A stretch of DNA of 7,669 bases. It comes from Bacteroidaceae bacterium. Its GTDB lineage: Bacteria; Bacteroidota; Bacteroidia; Bacteroidales; Bacteroidaceae. The notes beneath the pieces were generated by a model. That model was not told where the DNA came from. It saw only the letters and a list, made by a program, of their open reading frames with translations, and did not search any database. The position numbers and the translations under genes were made by a program. The stretch is taken from positions 1 to 7,669 of the forward strand of contig CAAFRW010000053.1 of the NCBI GenBank assembly GCA_900765575.1. The letters are read 5' to 3'. Shown one piece after another: positions 1 through 6,914 of the stretch (its first letter is position 1; each line of letters starts with the position of its first letter).

Positions 1-6
1 AAACAA

Positions 7-79
7 GGTGCCATAGCTCAGTTGGTAGAGCAAAGGACTGAAAATCCTTGTGTCACTGGTTCGATTCCCGTTGGCACCA
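7..79 (+). tRNA. tRNA-Phe (anticodon GAA)
   Basis: A complete 73-nt tRNA cloverleaf. The 7-bp acceptor stem pairs GGTGCCA (7-13) with TGGCACC (72-78), and A79 is the discriminator base. The D-arm carries the usual AGCTCAGTTGGTAGAGC. The anticodon stem AAGGA/TCCTT (33-37 with 45-49) encloses the loop CTGAAAA, whose positions 40-42 read GAA, the phenylalanine anticodon. The T-arm contains GGTTCGATTCC. The 3' CCA is not encoded (ACC then T follows), so it must be added after transcription. The upstream promoter lies outside or at the very edge of the window. Confidence 0.97.
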
Positions 80-88
80 CCTTGAAAG

Positions 89-126
89 AAAGAGAGTTAC
101 AGAATTGTGACTCTCTTTTCATTTTC
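89..126 (+). terminator. Rho-independent terminator of the tRNA-Phe gene
   Basis: A 12-bp stem begins ten bases after the tRNA. AAAGAGAGTTAC (89-100) pairs with GTGACTCTCTTT (107-118), with one T-G wobble and a 6-base loop, AGAATT. A T-rich stretch follows (119-126). The position directly behind a + strand tRNA makes termination of that transcript the natural reading. The A-rich left flank could let it work in both directions, which would also serve the minus-strand gene ending at 278, but that is inference. Confidence 0.8.
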
Positions 127-277
127 TAATAGGAATAAACAGAGAATGCTTGGTAATGATTCACAGGTATATAGATTCACAACCCCTCGTATCAAATTGT
201 TGATTCTTCTTTTCTAAAAATCAGCAAAAAAAAATAGGATTGAAATAAACTATATACTCCCGCTTAAGGAACAAAAA

Positions 278-889
278 TTACTCTTTTATATATAGACTTT
301 GCAACTTCTTCTTACTTATCAGTACCCTATCTCCATTTTTGACTTTGCGTTTCTTTAGCGGATAACCTTCCGACATAAAAATCACTCCGCCTTCAATCAT
401 TCGCTTTAACTGATTTGCCGATAGTCCTAAACACAATCGAACGATAGAAGACATTTTCAACTCAAACTCAAAAGGAGTTTGAACCTTGAATATTATCCAT
501 TCATCATCCATAATTAACAGGTCTTTTATCGAAATAGAATCGTGCATTATCTCATATTCAACACTACCAAAATCTAACTCAACGTTATTTTTTCGTCCTA
601 TCTCAGGAGAAAAAGCGTACTCCCACGCCAATACTTTATCATTCTCTGAGAATCTAAGGAATAACTCTTTTCTTACCAGTTCAGGCTTTGTTCGTGACAA
701 GATAGCCAGGTTATAGGTACTGTCACATTCGAGACATCTATAAATCAACCAAACATCGATGTTCCTTTTTTGAGCATTCACTCTGAATTTGTTGCTACAA
801 TAAAACCGATTGCCACTACAACGATTACACTTTCTTTTTAAAAGAGGGGTATTTTTAATCCGTATCTCCCATATATATTCTTTTTCCAT
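278..889 (-). CDS. DUF1062 family protein (zinc-ribbon-like plus S4-like domain)
   Basis: A 203-residue protein with no signal peptide or membrane segment, so probably cytoplasmic. Two CxxC pairs, C21/C24 and C52/C55, have the spacing of a zinc ribbon, with a further C31 between them. The segment KFRVNAQKRNIDVWLIYRC (34-52), followed by CDSTYN, matches what I recall of the DUF1062 family (about 180-200 residues), so the length is normal. The last 60 residues (about 141-192) resemble an S4 RNA-binding fold: a helix-turn-helix LGLSANQLKRMIEGG, a short strand, then VKNGDRVLISKK. This S4 likeness is my pattern match, not an established assignment. The molecular function is unknown; a nucleic-acid-binding role is suggested by the zinc ribbon and S4-like end. 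There is no clear ribosome binding site before the ATG at 889, but that start agrees with the family N-terminus (Ile-Trp-Glu near residue 7). It appears to be transcribed alone. Confidence 0.8.
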   Translation of the reverse strand: MEKEYIWEIRIKNTPLLKRKCNRCSGNRFYCSNKFRVNAQKRNIDVWLIYRCLECDSTYNLAILSRTKPELVRKELFLRFSENDKVLAWEYAFSPEIGRKNNVELDFGSVEYEIMHDSISIKDLLIMDDEWIIFKVQTPFEFELKMSSIVRLCLGLSANQLKRMIEGGVIFMSEGYPLKKRKVKNGDRVLISKKKLQSLYIKE

Positions 890-974
890 TATCTAACTGT
901 GCTTTATGTTCTTTGGATAAATGATTATTATCACATCCTATCACAGTTGGTGCTCCATGAACCATCAAGATACA

Positions 975-993
975 ATTGTCCCAAAAGGACAAT
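975..993. repeat. Hairpin 1: 7-bp perfect inverted repeat
   Basis: ATTGTCC (975-981) and GGACAAT (987-993) are perfect complements around a 5-base loop, CAAAA. The short loop and perfect stem make it a plausible RNA hairpin. Read on the minus strand it lies about 85 bases before the DUF1062 start and so could sit in that gene's leader or promoter region. It is not followed by a T-run on either strand, so it is not a textbook terminator. Confidence 0.5.
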
Positions 994-1028
994 ACTGTGA
1001 AAAATAAAAAGGATGTGAGAAACCTGCC

Positions 1029-1044
1029 TGAGTAGAACTACTCA
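1029..1044. repeat. Hairpin 2: 7-bp perfect inverted repeat
   Basis: TGAGTAG (1029-1035) and CTACTCA (1038-1044) are perfect complements separated by only AA, so the folded stem would open by at least one pair. On the minus strand the stem can extend by a U-G and a C-G pair (1045/1028 and 1046/1027). On the plus strand the first of these is a C-A mismatch, so a minus-strand RNA folds slightly better. That fits a role downstream of the porin gene. A compact palindrome of this shape could instead be a protein-binding site. Confidence 0.45.
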
Positions 1045-1056
1045 AGTAAAAGAACT

Positions 1057-1082
1057 ATTAGCCTGCGGTTTATGAGGCTAAT
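1057..1082. repeat. Hairpin 3: 8-bp perfect inverted repeat
   Basis: ATTAGCCT (1057-1064) pairs with AGGCTAAT (1075-1082) around a 10-base loop. It begins 12 bases after hairpin 2. On the minus strand it is followed by AGTTCTTTTACTT, a weak T-rich tail, so it could act as an imperfect terminator for the porin transcript. Confidence 0.5.
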
Positions 1083-1156
1083 ATTAAGCCAGTATAAGTC
1101 TAAGAATTACTTTCAAAACAAGAAGACAATGGTTACGGCCACAAAGATAGAGATTC

Positions 1157-1188
1157 TTTTCCTGAAACGGCTTCATACTTTAGGAAAA
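1157..1188. repeat. Hairpin 4: 10-bp inverted repeat downstream of the porin gene
   Basis: TTTTCCTGAA (1157-1166) pairs with TTTAGGAAAA (1179-1188), with one G-T wobble and a 12-base loop. It lies about 77 bases past the porin stop codon on the minus strand. The stem is A/T-rich with only two G-C pairs, and no clean T-run follows on the minus strand, so a terminator role is possible but weak. Confidence 0.35.
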
Positions 1189-1264
1189 AGCATAAAATTA
1201 CTTCTAATAAGATTATATCCACAACCGCCAGATTCTATATAGAGAATTCTATAAATAAGTCTTT

Positions 1265-2820
1265 TTATAACTTAAATCCAACGCTCACTTTACCCGTATA
1301 ATCCGTATACTTATTATGAATAGGTTTGGCTATAACGTCATAATCCGAATCAGAAGGGTTCTGATAAAAATAAGAAGTATCAATATCTTTGGAAAATTTA
1401 TAAATCAATGCGACATCTACATAGAATCTGCCAAAATCCAGGCCACAACCGAGCGATGCCGCCTGTGTTTCCATATCACAGACCAGATAAGTAGGGAAAA
1501 GTGATTGTTTGTATGGAGAGCCCATATAACTATATCCTCCCCGTAGGCAGAGCATCTTGTTAAAACTGTATTCCGTACCTATACGGAAATTATGCACATT
1601 TTTCAATGTAGTTTTAATTAAATCATTTGCTCCACTTCCATCCGATTCGCTAAAATCATATCCATCCGCACCATTACAAAACTTTGCCGAGCTATAATTC
1701 ATATATTCATAATCAGCACTGATAACAAGCTGCTGAAAAAGGGTCGTTGCAACACTAAACATCGCTTTCCAAGGAGTTCTCATGTCATAATCATATTTGA
1801 CGGGTATGATGTAACTATCATACCCATAGCAACCATTTTCGTCCGCCTCAAAAAAGGAGGAATGCATATTTTCCGTATACTTGTCTGATGAGGAATAAAA
1901 TGTCGGTGTCTGAACAGAGGCTCCTATGTTGAGTTCCGGAATAGGATGATACATAACACCGAATTTAAAATTCGTACCCAGAGCCTTCGTTTTCAAGTCC
2001 TGTCCAAAGTTATAGCAGTCTAATCCAAAATAATTAATATTTCCATTATGCTCTATGCCATAACCTGTAAAAACAGATTTATATTTATAGTCTATAGTAC
2101 AAATCCCTACAGAGAATCCGAGATACAATTTATCATCATAATCTGTTCCGATAGAGAAATTACATTCTCCTTGGAAACCAGTTTCTCGAATATATTTGCG
2201 CTGCTCTACCTCTTCTCCGGCTAATAATGTCGGTTCAAAAGCACCTTGAAACTCATTGTAACTAATCAATCCTGTATTGTATGCCATCTGTGAACGCGCA
2301 TTCAACAACTGCGAAAAATCAAGTTCTTCCGGAGGAGTCGGCGAATTCAACGCAGATTGCAAATCCCGGTTCGCTTCCAAACTCCAAATCTGATTGAAAG
2401 AAGTAGGCGAGTTAGATACAGATTGGTGAGAGATGCGATTGAAATTAGCAGAACTACTATAATTTATCGCTAAGTTGATTTTTTCCAGCGAGAGTCATTC
2501 AAATGAAAGACCATTACCCCACCCAACGTTCCAAGTTGAAACGAGTTTTTCTTTGCATGCCGACCATCTGCTTTGACTCTGGCAAAATTGTAAGATGGAG
2601 TAATACTCAATTCCGGTTTCTCAAAAACACCAGTTCCAGCCGGATTGATACCGACAGCAGATAAATCCCCTCCTAAAGCACCAAAAGCACCTCCCATAGC
2701 TGCAACACGAGCTGAGCCTGAACTACTGGTAGAAGAAAACCTGACCATATCAGATACGGTCTGAGCCGAAAGCACTTCTGTAACAAACAGCAACAATGAG
2801 AATACATAGATTTTTTTCAT
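1265..2820 (-). pseudogene. FadL/OMPP1-like outer-membrane porin ('hemin receptor' type), frameshifted
   Basis: Two open frames make up one gene. The first (2820-2470, 116 codons) begins with a signal peptide, MKKIYVFSLLLFVTEVLSA, probably cut before Q20. It continues with VRFSSTSSSGSARVAAMGG and ALGGDLSAVGINPAGTGVF, the N-terminal signature of the FadL/OMPP1-like family that Bacteroides annotations often call putative hemin receptors. It stops at TAG 2470-2472. The same protein resumes in the next frame (NLAINYSSSANFNRIS, then the 371-codon stretch from 2380) and runs to 1265. It has alternating strand-like segments, many Tyr/Phe residues and a final strand, GKVSVGFKL, as in an outer-membrane barrel. 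Restoring one base gives a 518-residue product, normal for the group. The frames can only switch between 2494 and 2470, an interval that contains a run of six A's on the coding strand. The cargo of this family in Bacteroides is not established. The gene starts 25 bases after the metalloprotease, suggesting co-transcription. Confidence 0.8.
2479..2484 (-). other. Frameshift site: A6 run in the porin gene
   Basis: On the coding strand the codons read TGG AAA AAA TCA ACT TAG. A seventh A, or a -1 slip on the second AAA, gives W-K-K-I-N-L-A-I-N-Y and rejoins the long downstream frame. The downstream frame has a TGA at 2495-2497 and the upstream frame a TAG at 2470-2472, so the change must lie between them. 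This run is the only homopolymer of its size there. Real mutation, sequencing error, transcriptional slippage or reversible phase switching would all look the same here. Confidence 0.75.
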
Positions 2821-2845
2821 ATCTCTACTTTATCTATTTTATAAT

Positions 2846-4081
2846 TTAATATCTCCTCTCCCATTTAATAATCTGGGGCTTCGGCTTTTCCATGTACAAA
2901 TTGCTTCGTACCCGGGACGACTCTATTCTCAGGCCGGGAATCAACGGACTGTATCCTAACACATGCCTCACTCTTTCCTGCTGATTGGGAGTAAACCTGT
3001 TCAAATAAGAAAAGTCGTAATCCATTATATTAGATGAAACAAAATTCACACCCTCTGGAGTGGTTCGTTGAGCCAACTGTTCAAAGGGCAAAGAAACCGA
3101 TAAGGAGGATAACCAAGCTTCATAAGCTGCCCTGTCATAAAATTCCGTATCATCACAATAATCCGAAAAACCATCATCTTCTGAAAATACATGGAATAGT
3201 CCCAAATAATGTCCTAACTCATGAGTTAAAGTGAGTACTAAATCTTTCATTTCCAAGTAGGGATGATACGTCAACACATAGCGATTATTGACACTTATAC
3301 AGTGCGGATAACCTAAATCCGGATTCATCAGGTAATAGTCGCCTAATTCAAGCCCTTCCAATGCATGAGTACTTACCGTATAAGGCAGGTAAGAAGTTCC
3401 CAACACACCTTCTCCGGTAAAGCTATAAACGAAAATATTAATATACTGATTTAAATCCCATACATAAGGAACTATATTCGGGTCTTTCATAAAATCATCA
3501 CAATCCATTTGGATGGAAGAGAGCCATTGAATTCGTTCAATTCCCGGTTCCATCAAAAGATTACCTTGCGGGTCATGTGTAGCCGGAATAAATTCCAAAT
3601 TCATATCAACACTCCGCTCGGTATCGGCATACATCGTATTGCATTCTTCCAGCACCGAATAAAGCCATTGGGCATCCGGATTTTGCTTCGGGTCATTCGG
3701 GTCATTATACAAAATATGAAATATCACGGGGAGCCGATAATGATAATCTCCCAATCCTTCTTGAGTAATCTGAACAGGTTTACGCAAATCACGATTTCGT
3801 ACAACAATAGTCGCATTGCGCAACTCCTCATCGCTATTTAAGTCGACCGATACCCTCAGCGTATCATTCCCTTCGCCTTTCAATTTATCCACTTGACACC
3901 AAGCCGGTACGCCGGACACTTCCCAAGGTTGATTGCTTCCGATGGCTACTTTCAGGGTCTGTTGTTTATAGTCCAACACAAATGTCTTTTTAGATAAATT
4001 GAGAATGCCCGGTACCACATCGTCATTCTGACAACCGAAGAACAAAAAGACTATACTACAAAATAATAAATACCGTTTCAT
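2846..4081 (-). CDS. Zinc-dependent metalloprotease lipoprotein with BACON domain (BF0631-like family)
   Basis: A 411-residue predicted lipoprotein. The signal peptide ends in a lipobox-like LFFGC with C17 as the lipidated cysteine. The next residues, QNDD, resemble the acidic surface-export signal described for Bacteroidetes lipoproteins, so it may face outwards (inference). Residues about 30-108 look like a BACON domain: strand pattern, SNQPWEV, AWCQVDKLKGEGN, and an ending VQITQEG. The catalytic motif is HELGHYLGLFH (287-297), the metzincin HExxHxxGxxH with H287, H291 and H297 as zinc ligands and E288 as general base. The Met-turn is SSNIMDY with M353. This matches the pappalysin/cytophagalysin-like (M43-type) group and the family named zinc-dependent metalloproteinase lipoprotein, BF0631 family. 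All key catalytic residues are present. The substrate is unknown; BACON domains are usually thought to bind glycans or mucin. The ATG at 4081 gives a good lipoprotein signal, without a visible ribosome binding site. Confidence 0.9.
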   Translation of the reverse strand: MKRYLLFCSIVFLFFGCQNDDVVPGILNLSKKTFVLDYKQQTLKVAIGSNQPWEVSGVPAWCQVDKLKGEGNDTLRVSVDLNSDEELRNATIVVRNRDLRKPVQITQEGLGDYHYRLPVIFHILYNDPNDPKQNPDAQWLYSVLEECNTMYADTERSVDMNLEFIPATHDPQGNLLMEPGIERIQWLSSIQMDCDDFMKDPNIVPYVWDLNQYINIFVYSFTGEGVLGTSYLPYTVSTHALEGLELGDYYLMNPDLGYPHCISVNNRYVLTYHPYLEMKDLVLTLTHELGHYLGLFHVFSEDDGFSDYCDDTEFYDRAAYEAWLSSLSVSLPFEQLAQRTTPEGVNFVSSNIMDYDFSYLNRFTPNQQERVRHVLGYSPLIPGLRIESSRVRSNLYMEKPKPQIIKWERRY

Positions 4082-4103
4082 ACGCTTAAGATAAGTTTAG
4101 GTG

Positions 4104-4111
4104 CAAAGTAA
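4104..4111 (-). promoter_or_regulatory. Possible -7 box for the metalloprotease-porin unit
   Basis: On the minus strand the sequence TTACTTTG, 22 bases before the ATG at 4081, matches five of the six fixed positions of the Bacteroides -7 consensus TAnnTTTG. A TTTG lies 25 bases further upstream, wider than the usual 19-21, so the -33 element is doubtful. If real, the leader would be only about 15 bases. Confidence 0.35.
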
Positions 4112-4319
4112 ATACATTTTTCTATAACTTCACTCTCAAAAACATCTAAAAGTTGAGATTATTCATTGAAACAAATTGATATTTATCCTAAAAAACAATC
4201 TCTTACAAAACGGCACTGATTGATTTTGCGATATCAAGCAAGACCTCTTAAGCAGTCATTACTTAATAAACGTCTAATACATACACATCAGTCTTTCCAC
4301 TCAAATCTACAATTCTGAA

Positions 4320-6653
4320 TTAATAAAGTACAATTTGGTCCAGCACAACGCCTTCGTCCAATGCTGTAAATACTAGTGTGTGGGAGGACTGCTTGTTTAT
4401 GGGAAGTTTTATCCGCCTAATGGCTTGATTACGCAACACGTTCTGTTTCCATTCCTCACTACGCCCTTTGGTTTCATACGAAATAGTTTGCGGCGTTTGA
4501 TTATCGACAGATAAAGAAAAACGTAACTGATTGCCATGAACCGGATGACTTGGTAACAGACGGACTTCCACTTCTAATGAATCTCCCGGACAGTCGCCAA
4601 AGGAAAAGGACAAAGAAGTATCTTTATCCACAGCTCCAGCTTTGCCTTCATATCCTAGCCCTTCGCACTGCGCAGGATTTCCTTTTGTTGCATCCATCCC
4701 ATTCCATTTATAGAGCACTTTCCGCTCCACTACCATGGGCTCCGTTGCCGCTACATGTTCCAACCGGTTAAAGACCGGCAACTGGCGAGGCTGACAATCC
4801 ATCATGCGATTCCACTTCCCGCCTTTCAAACTATTGTATGAACGTGTTAATGAAACAATACTGTCGAAAGCGGCATCACTCTGACTCCAATCGGCCATGC
4901 CATGACGGGCCAACTGACCGAGAAGCAATTTCTTGTTCATCTGAGCTGCTGCCTGTATAGGATACTTTACAAGTTGAAAGTAAGCATCTTGTCTGTTATG
5001 CGACAGGTTCTTTCCCACGGCCTCCACTCTGTCCGATAAGAAAGCGTATTTTTCCAAACGTTGCTCAATGTACTCCTTACTCCAAGGCAAATCTTTCACA
5101 ATTTTAAAAGCGGGGGCGGACTCTTCAACCCGCGTGTTTCCCATGAATTCCGGTTTACGGATATAGGCCAACCGATAATGTTCCTGCATGACGGGCAATA
5201 GCTCTTGCGCAGAAATGCTTCCAAACTCTCGTTCCAACCACTGTTGCAAATGAGCCGTAACACCTTTCCCTGTTACTTCCTGCATATTCCAAGCCATATC
5301 CATAAAGAGTTCTATCTGATATTCCGATGGTTTAAGGTCGCCTACATTTAAAATCCACATTTTCTGAATTCCCCTGTCGTAAGCCTGTTTCATCTGTTGA
5401 TAAAGCAGAGCCGGACTAAATGTACCCAGCCAAAGATAATCATGCGGGCGTCCCCAATAGGAAACATGATAGTATAGGCCATTGCCTCCTTTACGAGCCA
5501 GTTCTTCCCGAGTAGGGAAATGGCGAATGTAGCCGTAATTATCATCACACCACATCAATGTTACGTCCTCCGGTATCTGCAAACCGGCATGGTACACATC
5601 GAGCACCTCCTTATATGGAATAAAGACTTGGGGAATGGCTGTCACCTCCTTATTTACATAGGTCTCCAACAATCCCCGTTGGTCTTTCAGTATTTGTTCC
5701 AGTGCCGTTTTCTGCTCCTTTATCGTCTTGGCTCCTTGCATCTTACCATCATGCACCCCACGTATGCCCAATGTATAGATATTGCATTGTCCTGCAATTT
5801 CTTTCACCCTATCTTCCCAAAACTTATACACCGAAGCACGGTTATTTACATAATCGTATGCTCCCTGACCACGGCGAGACCATTCTCCTGCGGCATTACA
5901 ACACATTGGTTCACAATGCGAAGAACCCATATAGATGCCATACTCCGCTGCCATTTCCCTATTGCCTTCCGTTAAAAAGAAGGGATATGTACATTCGTGC
6001 ATGGCAGGCCAATAAGTATTGGCACGCAGACGCAACAACAATTGGAAGATACGCTCTGTTGTTTTAGGGCCAATCCGGCCTTTTATATCGCTCGGTTCGT
6101 AAGTCTGATTGCTCCAGGGGAGTAATCCCCAATCTTCATCATTGATAAAAATACCGCGATATTTCACTGAAGGCGATTGAAAACTTTTATAACCGGATGA
6201 AAGTTCAAACAGGCTTTTCTTCTCCGGTGTAACATCCGCCCACCACTCCCAAGGAGAGACTCCGATAAGACGGGAGAGTTCCATGATGCCGTAAGCCGTA
6301 CCGTGAGGGTCGCTTCCGGCAATTAATAATCGCCCGTCAGGTAAGACTTCTAATAGGAAGGCTTGTTTTTTGCCATTCAGAATGGAAATATCTACCCCGG
6401 TTTGTCCAACAGAAGTGCTCACTCCTACTGTACCTACAATCATGTTCGCCTGTTGAAAGCCTTTCAATACAGGCGCAGAAAACACGGATTCAAAATCTTG
6501 CGAGAACAGCCTTAAAGCCGTCTGCACAACCTTTTCTTCGGATGCATCACAGGCTATTGTTACGGATTGTCCGGAATGTAAACGAAACGGTGCGCAAAAA
6601 ACGACTTGTACAACAAGGAACAGTAAAACGATAATAGTTATCTCTTTCTTCAT
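4320..6653 (-). CDS. GH115 family xylan alpha-1,2-glucuronidase
   Basis: A 777-residue secreted glycoside hydrolase. The N-terminus (KKEITIIVLLFLVVQVVFC) is a signal peptide probably cut near residue 20. F19 before C20 makes a lipobox unlikely, so a periplasmic enzyme is expected. Residues about 25-155 form the N-terminal alpha/beta domain. The catalytic barrel spans about 160-490, with RGIFINDEDWGL (166-177), ANTYWPAMHE (211-220), LGIRGVHDG (295-303), WCDDNYGYIR (368-377), HVSYWGRPHDYLWLG (396-410) and NVGDLKPSEY (436-445), all recognisable as GH115. A helical part (about 490-615) leads to the GH115 C-terminal beta domain (about 620-777), complete to VVLDQIVLY. The family removes (4-O-methyl)-glucuronic acid linked alpha-1,2 to xylan, including internal xyloses; BoAgu115A of B. 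ovatus is a studied member. At 777 residues it is a rather compact member. It lies 238 bases upstream of the metalloprotease on the same strand, with a likely separate promoter between. No SusC/SusD pair or regulator is nearby, so its exact glycan target is uncertain. Confidence 0.92.
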   Translation of the reverse strand: MKKEITIIVLLFLVVQVVFCAPFRLHSGQSVTIACDASEEKVVQTALRLFSQDFESVFSAPVLKGFQQANMIVGTVGVSTSVGQTGVDISILNGKKQAFLLEVLPDGRLLIAGSDPHGTAYGIMELSRLIGVSPWEWWADVTPEKKSLFELSSGYKSFQSPSVKYRGIFINDEDWGLLPWSNQTYEPSDIKGRIGPKTTERIFQLLLRLRANTYWPAMHECTYPFFLTEGNREMAAEYGIYMGSSHCEPMCCNAAGEWSRRGQGAYDYVNNRASVYKFWEDRVKEIAGQCNIYTLGIRGVHDGKMQGAKTIKEQKTALEQILKDQRGLLETYVNKEVTAIPQVFIPYKEVLDVYHAGLQIPEDVTLMWCDDNYGYIRHFPTREELARKGGNGLYYHVSYWGRPHDYLWLGTFSPALLYQQMKQAYDRGIQKMWILNVGDLKPSEYQIELFMDMAWNMQEVTGKGVTAHLQQWLEREFGSISAQELLPVMQEHYRLAYIRKPEFMGNTRVEESAPAFKIVKDLPWSKEYIEQRLEKYAFLSDRVEAVGKNLSHNRQDAYFQLVKYPIQAAAQMNKKLLLGQLARHGMADWSQSDAAFDSIVSLTRSYNSLKGGKWNRMMDCQPRQLPVFNRLEHVAATEPMVVERKVLYKWNGMDATKGNPAQCEGLGYEGKAGAVDKDTSLSFSFGDCPGDSLEVEVRLLPSHPVHGNQLRFSLSVDNQTPQTISYETKGRSEEWKQNVLRNQAIRRIKLPINKQSSHTLVFTALDEGVVLDQIVLY

Positions 6654-6807
6654 GGCTAAACAAATTAAACATCAATGTAGTCATACGACAGAAAACGAAT
6701 CTCCTTCATAATGGATACAGAAGATTTAAAAAGGATGTAAATATACAGAGGAGACGGCAAATAAAGAAACTATTTTCCACAAAGATTATAATTTCAAATA
6801 AAAACAC

Positions 6808-6815
6808 TACCTTTG
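6808..6815 (+). promoter_or_regulatory. Bacteroides-type -7 promoter box for the amidase gene
   Basis: TACCTTTG matches all six fixed positions of the Bacteroides -7 consensus TAnnTTTG. No TTTG is found at the usual 19-21 bases upstream; the nearest is TTTC at 6792-6795, too close. Transcription would begin near 6820 and give a leader of about 95 bases before the ATG at 6915. The box lies in the divergent region between GH115 and the amidase. Confidence 0.45.
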
Positions 6816-6865
6816 ACAAGGAATTAAAGAACGTTTAACTCATACAAACAAAAAAATGTAATCGT

Positions 6866-6881
6866 CACCCTCAACGGGGTG
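6866..6881 (+). promoter_or_regulatory. Short GC-rich hairpin in the amidase leader
   Basis: CACCCT (6866-6871) pairs with GGGGTG (6876-6881), with one T-G wobble and a 4-base loop, CAAC. It is the only GC-rich patch in an otherwise AT-rich leader and ends 33 bases before the amidase ATG. It could affect translation or RNA stability, or be incidental. No T-run follows directly on the + strand, so a terminator is unlikely. Confidence 0.35.
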
Positions 6882-6914
6882 CAATTAGATTTTCAGCGTA
6901 TTTTACTACAATAA

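Larger units (their letters stand above)
890..1264. other. Intergenic region with a cluster of inverted repeats
   Basis: This 375-base stretch separates the end of the porin gene from the start of the DUF1062 gene, both on the minus strand. No protein family is recognisable in it on either strand; the longest open frame I saw is 56 codons (1072-1242, +). It holds four inverted repeats (975-993, 1029-1044, 1057-1082, 1157-1188), three of them within 108 bases. Some may end the porin transcript or lie in the DUF1062 leader, and a small structured RNA is also possible. Nothing here matches a riboswitch that I can recognise. Confidence 0.6.

Noticed and set aside
158..181. Direct repeat GATTCACA twice, 16 bases apart
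   Set aside because: It is short and isolated, with no second copy of the tRNA 3' end and no integrase gene, so it does not support an attachment site or a mobile element.
226..234. T9 run on the minus strand after the DUF1062 stop
   Set aside because: The run could be the tail of a terminator, but only a 4-bp stem can be drawn before it, so no hairpin supports the call.
2381..2469. Independent start for the downstream porin frame at ATG 2380
   Set aside because: The frame is open and porin-like well upstream of 2380, back to the A6 run. The ATG is an internal methionine position and no signal peptide follows it.
3509..3841. A + strand 110-codon open frame
   Set aside because: It is antisense to the metalloprotease, whose frame carries a lipobox, a zinc motif and a Met-turn.
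4190..4222. Possible terminator after GH115 on the minus strand
   Set aside because: A CAATC/GATTG stem of 5 bp with a 17-base loop precedes six T's on the minus strand. The stem is too weak and the loop too large to call.
5520..6067. Two + strand open frames of 151 and 121 codons
   Set aside because: Both lie wholly inside the GH115 catalytic domain on the opposite strand and resemble no family.
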